Virus record (IMG/VR): IMGVR_UViG_3300008954_000244
Coordinates: 1-25,901 of that record
Origin: a virus
DNA: 25,901 bases
Reading direction: 5' to 3' (one strand)
In this document: positions 7,597-19,500 of the stretch, in pieces
How the letters are laid out: each line of letters begins with the position of its first letter
Numbering within the stretch: position 1 is the first letter of the stretch
Notes under the pieces: generated by a model
Seen by the model: only the letters and a program-made list of their open reading frames with translations
Database searches by the model: none
What the model was told of the DNA's origin: nothing
Program-made: the position numbers and the translations under genes

Positions 7597-10500
7597 ATGC
7601 AAAACAATGATCCCTTATCACAACCGAACCCCGAACCAGCTGATACATCAGATGGCCTCTTTAGTTATATAGGCAAAACTGACGAAGAGTTATACAGGGC
7701 AGAGCAGGCACAGTCTCTATTAGGGCCAACACCAGATCAGGTTCGTGATCATAGAGAAGCGGAAGCATTAAGGTGGTCTGAGCTTACTAGGTTTGCTGAA
7801 ATGACAGGCATTCCTTATGATAGGGAGGCTGTTGCTAAACATGGTGATGAAAGGTTTTGGAAGTTTACAACCTCTCGGATGGATACAACTGTTCAAGACG
7901 CTGATAAACAGTATACTGGTGGTACGTGGTATAATCCTTTCTCTTGGCTTGAAGGCACACGACAGGGTGGAGCCTATAACGTACAGAAACGCGTTAGGTT
8001 TGATGAGCAAACTCAAGCGGGTGAGTTAACAGATCAGCAGAGAAATGTGAGAGAAGGTCTCCTCGCCCGATCTGATATAGGCTATAGTTACGCTGCCGCT
8101 ATGCAATCAATGGGTAGAACTGGTTGGATGGAGCCCTTGTTAAATCCAGACGGCACTCCTGTCCTAGACAAGGATGGAAAACCAATAAGAATAAACCATC
8201 CTTCTTGGGCTCCAATGTCTCAAGAGGGTGTAGAATTCGCTCAGGTAGAAGGCTATTGGAATAGAGAAAAAGATAATCAGGGACAATTTACAGGATTGGC
8301 AGGCCAGCAGTTATATGGGGCTATAGGGTATGTGTTTAGTTTAGGGAATACTAATAACTGGGCAAAGATGACAGAAGAGGCAATATTTGCTGGTGTATAT
8401 GAGGGAAGAACCTTACAGGATCCTATTACCGGAGAAGTGTGGGACTGGGACGAAACCGATAATGAACTACGGGTTTCAGTATACTCAAAGCATAGTGCAA
8501 ACAATCAGTTCTTAGTCAGGCGTTTTGAGGCCTTAGGTGGAAACATTGAGGATCTAGAAGGTAATGATCCCGGTGCATGGCAAACGGATCTTATTGAGAG
8601 ATCAAATGCTCTGGCTACGTTTAACTATAACGCGGATTGGAAAAATCGAGCGAACGAAGACTTCTTTACTTGGGCTGGAATGTATACCGGATACTTTGGG
8701 CAAATGCTTGTTTCAGAAGTTATTGGTGATCCAGATGAAGTGTTTATTACTGCCGGAACATTAGGTGCTGGTACAGTAGCGAGACTGGCTGCTGGTACTG
8801 CAACCTTAGGAGCTAGAGCTGCCTTTGCTGGATCGCAGGGCGTTGCTGGTTTTGGAACCAAAATAGCAGCCGGAAGAGCTATTGCTGGTGGACTGACAAC
8901 AGTAGGTAAAGGACTACACCGCACATCAGAGTTTATTTCTACTTACTCGAAGTTTACTAACTTCTCAGAAATGGGTGGTGTTATTGGTCAGTCAATGTTA
9001 GCAAAAGATGCTCATATAGGCCTTAAGCTAGGAGCGCATATCTTCGGTCAAAGTGTTGATGGTATGGTACAGGGTGCTGGATTCTATGGTGCTAACCAGC
9101 AAAAGCTTACAGAGTTAGCCTACTTCATGTACGGACATGATAAGGGAAATGTAGCTACATCCGCCGGTTACATAGAGTCTGCCCTTATTGGTGCTGCCCT
9201 TTCTGTAGGAATCGGCGGAGCCGCACACATGGGTCCTGTTTCTCTCAAGGGAGAGTTCAAGTGGTCTAGAGCAAACCTTGCCGCAAGAATGGCAAACTTT
9301 GATGAGTCTTATGGTTACTCTGGACCAAAGCTGTTTACTCTACGTCATGATGTTAGAGAGTATAACAAAGGGGAAAAGGAACTACTGAAGTTTATATATG
9401 GATCAGAGGATAATATCCCTGCTGGAACAAGGGCAGTTGAGGCTATCCATACTTCTATTAGAGACATTAGTTGGGCTATTGCAACAATGACAGGAGCTGA
9501 TCAAAATCCGCACACTGCTATCCGAAACTCTAAGATCCCAGCATTTGCAGGAGAGAGTGGTGTTCCTTTAGCTTCTGTTAGAGATATGCTTATAGAACTA
9601 GCAGGAGAAACTGATGGTAGGACTCTTTCTAGAGCAGAGATTGATCTTAAGGTTAGGGAGTTCATTGATGAGAATAGAACCATAGAACAAGGATCAGGTC
9701 TTTCTGCAGAAGCTCTAGATGCTAAAAGTGATGTTCTTTTAGATAGTATCTTAGTAGATGCTGAAGAGGCTGGTGTATCCGACCCTCGTATTGATACTTC
9801 TCTTTCTCCTGAAGAGCAGAATAACCAAAGAAGGGCTCTTCATAAAGAACGCTTGAATAGACAAAGAAAAAGAACAGCAGAGCGTAAAAAGACTAAAGAT
9901 GAAAAGGCGAAAGATCTTGCTGCGGTAAGAAAAGATGATCCCGGTATTAAGCCCTTTAGTAAAGAAGACTTGGATAAGTCTCCCCGAAAGGGTGGAAAGA
10001 CTGTAGCTCAGCTACGTAGAATTGCTAAGGCCTTAGGGATCAAAGGAATCCACAGTAAGAAGAAGCCCATGAATAGGGCAGCTTTAGTTAAGGCTATTCT
10101 TAAAGCACAGAAAACCGAAAAGAATGTAACCGCACGACAAGATGCTAAGGCTGAAAGAGAAGCAGCTTATGATAAGCATGAGGCAGCTTTAGAAGATGTG
10201 GCTACAGAGATTGCCCAAGAAGAAGCTTTACTAAATCAAACTGAGGCAGATATAGATGCTGGTAAGTTAGATGATAAGAACTATACTCCAGCTTATGATG
10301 GTACTTTAGAAGGTAAGAAGAGGTATGTCAAAAAGCTGGCCGATAGGCTAGATCCTCTGATTGAGGCAGTCGAGGGACAGGATACTATTAAGACAGAAAC
10401 TCTTAGGGCCTTAGTCAGTAAGACTACTCCTGAAGCCTTAGAAGAAGGTGGTCCTGAGACAGTAACTGGTAAAGAGGCTGCTAAGATTCTTAAGGATGAA

Positions 10501-13500
10501 AAGGCAGCTATACTTGAGACTGGGGAAAAGCTGACTGAAGAGGACTTAGCTCTTGCTGCCGCAGTAGAACAAGAAGGCTCGTCATGGCAAAAGGTTAGAG
10601 AGGCTATTGACTCTAGTGAGGCTGCAGCTGTTGCTGCTCAGGCTGGTGATAGACCAGCACAAATGGGAGATCCCAGCACTTACCGTGCGGTTAGGGTCAG
10701 AAGCACACAAGAAGGTATAGCAGAAACACTCCAGCAGCGTAAGAAGGCTAAGGAAGAAGGAAGAACTTGGTCAATAGCTGAAGATGTCAGTGGTATGTTA
10801 GTTGCTAAGGCACGCTTGGCGACCAAGAATGTAACCTTAGACAGCGGAGTACAGTACCTTACTTATGATGCAGTTAAGGCTCTCTTTAAGGATACCGCCC
10901 TAGCTGACATAGATATTGATCTTGTGTTTAAGCTTGCTAAGAGAGATAATAATCATGGTAGAAAGAGTTCATTTGACTCGAACCTTTTAATACATGAGAT
11001 GGATACTAGAGTAGCATCAGTTGATCCAGCCTTCAGAGAATCATTAGTAGAAGGACGGAAGGACGAAGCTTCAAACAATCCTTATGTTCTTGAGCGTAGG
11101 GTATTCTTATCCCTAGCAGCACATCAGGCTATTCAGGCAAAAGCTAAGTTTGCAGCCAATGATGGTAAACTACTTGGTGCAGTATCTGAAAAAGAATGGG
11201 TTGCTAAGGCACGAAGCGAATTTAACAATAGAATGGGCTCCAAGAAAAAGAACAAGGGAAACAGCTTCGAGGCTGTTCTCGAAAGGTTCGAGCTTAAGGC
11301 AGAAGAGTTTGCAAACGGTACTATTGATTTCTTAGACCCAGCCACTTTCGCAGAAGGTTTGGCAGACATTGCTACGGGTGTTCCAGAAGGAACTGCGTTC
11401 CATATGGAGACTGTAGAAGTCCAAGATGCAGATGGTATGTCATATGACAAGACTAGAAACTCATCATTCCCCTCTCGTAGAAACGCAGCTATGCCGTACT
11501 CGGCAAGGCAGTGGGTTAATAGATGGGAAGGTGCTGTAGCGTTCCATCGTAGGCGTTCGATTATTGACTGGGATCCTAGCACAGGAATGACTAGAGCTGA
11601 AGTCAAGGCAGCAATCAAGGCTGGACTAAATCCCGGTCATGCAATCGGTCTACATCACGCTCATAGCTTCGGTGGTAGGCTTGTTCCTTCAGAGTTGTTT
11701 ACCAATCCAGATAAGCAACTAATGACAATTGATGAGGCTATTATCCAAGCTCAGCATGAGATGATTGAGATGGATACCAACGCTTACAATATGATCCATG
11801 ATGACTATGGTACTCTCGCAGGTATGTGGGGTATTCCAGCTAATTATGAACCCGGTAGGTGGTTTGAAGATGTAGGAGCTGCTGGTGGATTCCCTCTTGC
11901 TACGATCCTTCCATCTCCTGATGGTAAGAGATCCATGGGCCAAGCTGTCCTTGATGCTCACACCTTGCTCTTCCCTGATGGTATGTGGAAGAAGAGAGCA
12001 GCCGCTATGGCTCGCGGTGATGTAGCACAGGCTGCTGGAATAGATGCCTACATGGGCGAGAACATTGATGGTGCTCAGAATGGTGTGAGGCATGCTCTAG
12101 CATACGCCTATTCCGATAGACCTGAAGTACAAGACATGATTGGGGCTGTAGACACAGATAAGGATTTCTACGTATCTCTCCATCAAGAAACAAAAGAAGA
12201 GCTTAAGAAACAGGCTGCAGCTGGAAATGCTCATGCAAAATGGTGGCTGGAGCAACCAGAGTTTACTGATGATAAGGTGGGACGAAAGTTCGCTAAGCCT
12301 CCGGTAATGACAAAGCCTTATGGTGCTGGATTTAAGTCACTCTTTGGTCACACAGAAAGTACAATACGCGATAGAGAAGCAACAGTAAATAAAAGCGAGG
12401 CTGCACAATACCTTGCTAGGATGTGGAATGGTAATGAAAAGAAGAAGATTAAAGGTCTTATTGATAAGGCACTTGGTCTTCCTACTAAAGATATATTCCT
12501 TGCTAAGCTTACCAAAAAGGTAGTAGAAGGCGAGTACTTACCAGACTTAGATTCTCCTGCGGCTATTCTTCAAGAAGCACAAAGGCTTGCAGAAGATACA
12601 GACATCAGTGCTGATTTGTGGTTAGTTAGTTTGCAGCTCTCTGCACAGGCTAAGGCAATGGGTCTTACTGATGCTCGTGTCCAAGAGATCTGGGGCAGAG
12701 AGATGAACGATCTTGCAACGCCTAAGGGCCTTATGCAATATAGGCAGATGCAAGCTGCTGGTAAGTTTACTCTCTTTGAGCAGGTTATGGGAGTTCTTAA
12801 TAGATCTGCCTATGAGTTAGAGATGGGAGGTAATGCTAAATTTACCCGTGACGTAACCGGACAAGAGGTTAGGTCATTGGATGAAAGATTACCAGCCGAG
12901 GCTAATGGTCAGTTCTACTGGAGGAACGTACAAGATTGGCGTACCCGTATGTATGTCTCCTCTGCTATTCTTAATCCTAAGGGTGAAAAGGCTGGCAGAC
13001 ATGCTCTTGATCTTGAGGGTCTTCACGAATCCGAAGGCTTTACTCTTAAGGAAGGCAAGACAGAAGAAGACTACCAAGTTTGGGTAGGTAAGTACAGAAG
13101 AGGTGAAGTCGGTATTGATTCTATCTCTGATGTTGTTATCTGGCAGGGATTAGGTGGTCAGTTCAGTCTTGCGCATAAGAAACAATCTAAAAGAAAAAGC
13201 TTGGAAGAGCAGCACGGTAAAGATACTCCTGAGTTCCATAAAGCACTGCAAGAAGAGATGGATCGTATTGAGACTCTTGTATTAAAGCAGGTTATGTTAG
13301 ATGCTCACGGAGACTTTGTTCCTCCTATGTTGGAACAAGATCTTACAGCAGGAGAGTTTGTGCAATTAGATAATGCTATTGGTGCTGAGTCAGCAAGCAG
13401 GCAGGAAACTATCCTACAAGATTTCAATCTCTTAACACCAGAACAAAGAGAAGCATTCGTAGCACAGCAAGGTATTCCTAGAGCTGATGCTAGACGAAGT

Positions 13501-16500
13501 GATCCCATGACTAGAGAAGAGTTTGAGGCTCTTCCCTTAGAGCTTCGTAGATCTATATCTCAAGCACAGGGCTTGCACTCACTAGATACAGACATGCATC
13601 ATAATCCTCGTAGTGGTATTATTGGTATTCCGGGTCTTGCTGTGGCAGCTAAGGCTCACAGCGAGAGAGCTACTGTTGCTACTGCACAGGGCAAGGATAC
13701 TCAAACTAGACGAGAAGCAGCTGATACTGGAGAGGCACTACAGGCTCTACCTGTGAGAGAGAACATGGTAGATACAGATGAGCGGCTTGTCGTAGATCAT
13801 ACGGAAAGTGCTCTTCTGCCTAGTCTTGAGTCTAATGATGGTGCTGACATGAACCTCACACCAGAGCAAGAAGAGGCTGTGTTTAAGCATAGTCTTACTC
13901 AGTATGCCGAAGGAAAGGGACTCACTAAAGAACTCTTAGGTCAAGAGTGGGGCAGTATCTGGACGCATCGACATATCTCTAGGCAAATAGATTCGCTTAG
14001 TGTTTCCTTTAAAAGAAGAGCCAAGGGGCTTAATAAGGAAAGAAGAGCATTGCTCGTTAAAGAGTACACTAAGAAGTTTGAGGAGTGGAAGAAGGAGCTT
14101 CTCTCCCCGTCAGCAGATATTACATCGGGAACAATGGACACACTTACAGTTGATCCTAATGGGACTATTAAGTTCGTACCCGGTGTAGATAAGGATGGCA
14201 ATCGTCTTACTATGGCACAGCAGCTTGAGCTGTCTGATCGTCAGGGAGCAAATGTTGAGGCTATCGCAGGCCAAACCTCACCTATGGGACTTAGAGAACA
14301 ACCCGTGCAAGGACCCATGCGAGAGGGCGATGCAACCGTTCCTAGATTTGAGGATACTGCTCTTGGTCCTGATGCACCAGAACATGCTAAGCCCCCAGAA
14401 GGTAGAGAAGAAAACCCACGAGCATCAGTTCATGTTGTACATAGTACTGATGCTGATGCTGCTCACCTTACTGTGGCTACTAGAGAAGAGATGGATCCAA
14501 GAGATGCCTTATCAGAGGCTACGATTATTACTAGTGTTGAAGAGCTAGAGGCAGGCTTGTCTTTAGGATTAATACAAGGAGCCGAGGCTACTACTAGGGT
14601 GTTTACTAAGACTGGTGTTCAGGTAGTTATGCCAAGAATAACAGGGAAGAACGCTAGACGAGCACTCTCTCGAAACGAAAGATACTATGCACTTCAGAAC
14701 ACTAAGAACAAGTTCCTTGCGTCTAGGTTAGACTTAGCTGCTAAGTTAGAGCTTGAGTCTCTTGAAGTACAAGGTAGAACACCTCTGTCTCAGAAGCTGG
14801 ATGCTGAAAGAAGAGACTTAGTATTAGCGGCAGAGATGAAGAAGCAGAACAGAGAGCTTTCTGTACTTGCCCGTATGGGTGATCCTCTTGTAACTGGACG
14901 AGGAACATATGATTCCTTGTCTGGGTCCTTAGTACCAAACTTCAGAAATACATCTGATACTATTAATACTTATTTTGATTTTGAGTCCAAGCAGGGCTTT
15001 GTATCTATTGCAGATATTGCCTTTAGTTCTTTCCAAGGTAGAGTAGATGAGATGGGCTTTACTATTGATCTGAACGCACAAGACTTTCTTCTTAGTGAGA
15101 AGAGTAAACTCTTTGGGTCTCAGCAGGGATATAGAGGTATGCATAGACCTGCCTCCGTTAAGTATAGCTTAGTACAAAATAAAATTAAAAAGGCAAGAGC
15201 GGAACACATTAGTAAGTATCCGGATAAGGCAACGAGACCACGATTTTATTCTGGTGATGTAACAGTTACTTGGGAGGAAGTACTTGGTCATATGAAATGG
15301 GCATCTGATCATCCACTGGCAGATGCTCTTTGGTCTGATATTACTTCTACAAAAGAAGATCCATCTTCTCCTATTACAGTAGAAGAGCTTAAGAAATCTT
15401 TTAAAAAGGTTGAAAGAAACCAACTGAAGAAGTATCAGGCTCAGATGAAGGAAATTAATGAGTTGTCTCCAGAAGCTTTAGATATAGCTAAGTTGATGAT
15501 TGGTGACTCAAGAATGAGTCAGGATCTGGCTACAAGTATTATCCAGAGCAACCATGATGTAGAGCTTCATGGTCCTATTAGGGTTAATTCAGATACTCTG
15601 GCAGGCGAGGTGGCTGTAGCCGTTGAATTCCTTAAAAGGATCGAAAAACAAGTTGGTGCGTGGAAGCATCACGGTGCTACTGCTTGGGGTAATATTGAGG
15701 CTGTCATTAAGATCATGGAAACCCATCCAGATATTTTCAGCCTAGAAATGCCCGATTCCTTGAAAGCCCGGCAGGCTGAAGCAAAGCAACTGAGAGAGAT
15801 GCTTCATGGCACCTACGGCTTAGCTGAGGGGGGCATATCGGTCGATCATGGGCAGTTAATCTTGGCAAAGGCTCGGAAGGCCATGGAGGAATCTAAGTTT
15901 CCTCAGGAGGCCTCAAATGGCGGAATCAAGGCATATGAGACCTTCTATGATGTCAATGGGCATGCCCAATCTCCAGAGTGGTTTATGGAGTCAGATAACT
16001 TCGCCAGCCTAGGAGAGGGACATGCAATCTTCAATGCCTTCTTAGAAGAGGGCCTTGAGAATGGGGATATTGACATTATGGCAGTTCGGATGCTTCGAGT
16101 AGCCAGTGCTGGTATTGATGACGCATTCCTCTCCTCGATGGGCTTCGGATGGAAAGATAACATTGTCTCCCATGTAGCAGACAGAGAAATTGCTGCTAGT
16201 ATCTTTGGTAAGGCCTTTACTACCACAGGTCAAGTTAGCATCGAGATACGTAAAGGTATCTTAGGTACCAAGGGATCTCTTGGTATGGTAGATTTGGTTC
16301 TTCATGAGATAGGCCATGGTGGAGTTGAGACCTTTATTAGAGGAAACCCCCACGCTTGGAATACAGCAGTTACCTTACTTGAAGGTGACGAAGGTAAGCT
16401 CATCATGAAGAATATGATCCAAGAGATGCATGGTGGTAAGTGGACAGCAGAGGCTCAAAGAGCTTACGAGTACTTTACTACAGCAGAGTATGGACCAGAA

Positions 16501-19500
16501 GAGTTCATGGCACAGCTGTTTAGTTTCACTACAATGGCAAGAACACTTTCGGATCATACTACAGTTTCTAAGGCGTTTAAGCACGACTCGTCCAACTCGC
16601 TAATGGGAATCATTAAGCGTATCATTAACTATGTACACCGTAAGGTATCTAACATTGCATCTGTTATTGGTACAGTAGATCCAGAGATTAACTCACAGAT
16701 CAACTACCTTGTAGACCTTATGGCTGGTAAGACTGATGCTATTCCTAATGCACAGTTTACTCCTAACGAGTTCTTCATGGCAGAAGAACCACCTACACCT
16801 CCGAGTCCTGAGGGTTTAGCTATAGAAGCTCAGATCATGGTATATAGGGATATCAAGGAAAATGGTGGTACTCTTACAGCCGCACAGGAAAACCATCTTG
16901 AGCATCTTACAAGAGAGCTGGCAAGAGATAAGGCACGACAGAATAACCTTATGCCATCACAAGAAACTGCTGAGGAAATTAGAACCAATCCTCAGTATAG
17001 AGATGATCAAGGAGATCTTTACTGGGGTGCTATTGATGGTGACGCAGCTGCTATTCAGGCATTGGTTGTAGATCCTATCGCACAACAAGCGAACTTACCC
17101 GGAACAGGACATGGGTCTCTTGGTATTGGTCACTTTGGCGGTGGTGCTGGTAAAGTGTTTAATAACCTTATCATGGCAAAGAGTCAATGGAGTCATACTG
17201 TAAACTCACAACTAGAGTCCGTTCAAGCTATATCTAGACTGGTAGATCATATGGCTCATCTGGGTACCTATAATCCAGCTACGTCAGAACATATTCAATC
17301 CTTAGAGCAGCTCAAGACACAGGTACGAACGAAAGTACAGAAATCACAGATTGAAATTCAAGAAATGAAGAGAGTTGCTGCTAACTTTGATAAGCCAGTT
17401 CGCTCTCGTGTACGAAAATGGCTGATACACTCTGGGACAACTAAGACAGGAGCAGCCTGTGAAAAGGCAATATGTGAGGCAGTTGCTGAAGTTACTTCAT
17501 CAAATGTACATCCTGAGGTAAATCTTAATGCAAAACTAGCAGAAGCGAATATAATAGATCCAAAAGTAGTTGAACAAGCGAAGAAGGCTTTCGATGAAAT
17601 AGTTGCCCTTTGTGAGGAAGTAAGAAACCTTATGGTTGAGAATGGTACTATAACTGCAGATGCAGCAGCTAAGCTTCCCGGAATGCCTCTTAAGTTTGAT
17701 CGCCATCGTCTTCTTGCAGACAAGAGAAGTAAGAAGAAGTGGTGGGGTGGTGGTAGAAAAGAAGAAGCAGGTACTCCTGTTTCAACCGCTGCTGAGTTGG
17801 TACTCGATGAGATAACTCAAATAGCACAGAAGGCCTTGAAGGATTCACCTACTGTGGACCTTCTAACATTACGTTTGACTGGTTTCCTTCCTAAGGAAAA
17901 TGCTAGTCCTGAAGAGTTGGATCTTTGGTGGGATCAGAACAGCGAAATGTTCCCTCATCAAGACATGATACTGGCTCTTGGTGAAGAGAGACTAGCATTT
18001 GCAATGCAAGCTAAATTCGAGGGTTTAGATTCTCCCGCTCTTACAACAAACTTAGACTCTCTTAGAGAGCGTGTAAGACAGCGTAGTAGTGAAGTAGAGA
18101 TAAGAAACGCGGGTGTTAAGGCTCTTGAGGCTAAGATTAAGAGAAACAAAATCTCAAGAGTAGACCTCTTTGGTGATAATGTAGATGCGGCTAACAGGTA
18201 TGATGTTGGTATAACTAATTCTCACGATGTTGATGGTAATAGTGTTTATGTTCCGGATGCTGCTACTATGTTAGCAGAGTCTCACCTTAGATCAAAAAGT
18301 AAGTCTCAGCAGATGAAAGAGAAAAACCAAAGGTATAGAGGAGGCACATCTCCTGCAAAGAACGCAGCAGAGGCACATGGTTATAAGTCTTTCAATGAGC
18401 TTCAGCAAACAGGAAGGTTCCTTCAGGATAGCTTGCTTGTTGGAGAGAAAGAACTGAGAGCCTCCCCTCTTCTTAAAAAATATATTTCTAATGATCTTAT
18501 GGATATCACAGATGGTATTAAAAAGGGTGTGCTCTTTGATGAGTTGTCTAAGAAGGCTATCTATAGAGGAATTGGTGTTCGTGGCTTAACTCATAGAGAG
18601 CTATTTGCAAACATGCGTGAAAACATGCTTATACATCATCCTCATCAGGGCGAAACCATTAACAGGGCTTTTGACTTCTATGATCAGGCTTATGGGCATG
18701 CTGCTGGATTTAGGCAGACCTTAATAGCAGATGGTGACTCTATAGCTGATTCCTTAGGACGAGTAGCCTCTTCCTTTGCCATGCTGACGTATGGTGGTAA
18801 CTTAGGTGTAGCTCAGGTTGCAGAAACAATGCAGGCATTTGCCGATAGAACTAGAATAAACTTATCTGCTGGTGGGATTATGAAGGGAATGAGTAATATG
18901 TTCTCTGGTCTCTCTAAGGCAGAAAAAGTAGAGTTACGTAGAAACCTTTCCTTTACTATGGCACATATCCATGGAGAAATGCAAACCAGAATTGATGGAT
19001 CAAAGGATGAGTCTCTAGAAGGCAGAAGCAGATTCAGCCGGATGTTGGGTAAGGGTGCTGATATGACCTCTAGGTATGGTGGTGCATATATGGTACAGAG
19101 GTTTAATAAAACTTACTGTGCAGCTACTGGTATGCAGCTTATGCTTAGGGATATGGATGCTATTGTTACGCTTTCAGATATGCTAATGAAAGAAGGCACA
19201 CATACAGACCTGCCTAGATTTAAGACTCTTGCTAAAGAAGCAGGGTTTGGAAGAAGGTGGTCCGATGCTTTGAAGTGGAGACAACTAGGCCTCTTGACAC
19301 CAGAGCTTGCTAGAGCTTCTAGGGACTTAATGATGAAGAGTCAAAACAAGTCACGAAAGTTCTGGAGTCCAGAAAAAGCAGAACAAGAAGCCTTATCATT
19401 GACTGGTACAGAAGCAGGAGAACATGCAGCTATCGCTTTTGATGGTATGATGAGTCTTCTGGAAGACTATGTAGCTAAGGTAAACGTAGAGCCTAGGCTC

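Noticed and set aside
7597-8800. Lytic transglycosylase at the N terminus, as in T7 gp16
   Set aside because: No Glu-Ser or other SLT-like motif pattern was visible in the first 400 residues.
11133-11618. 161-residue frame on the - strand
   Set aside because: It lies wholly inside the giant gene, opposite the polymerase upstream region, with no ribosome site or family pattern.
16579-16590. KHDSS at residues 2995-2999 as polymerase motif C
   Set aside because: It sits after the metallopeptidase site, lacks the strand and FGT context of motif C, and IHDDYGT at 1400-1406 is a far better match.
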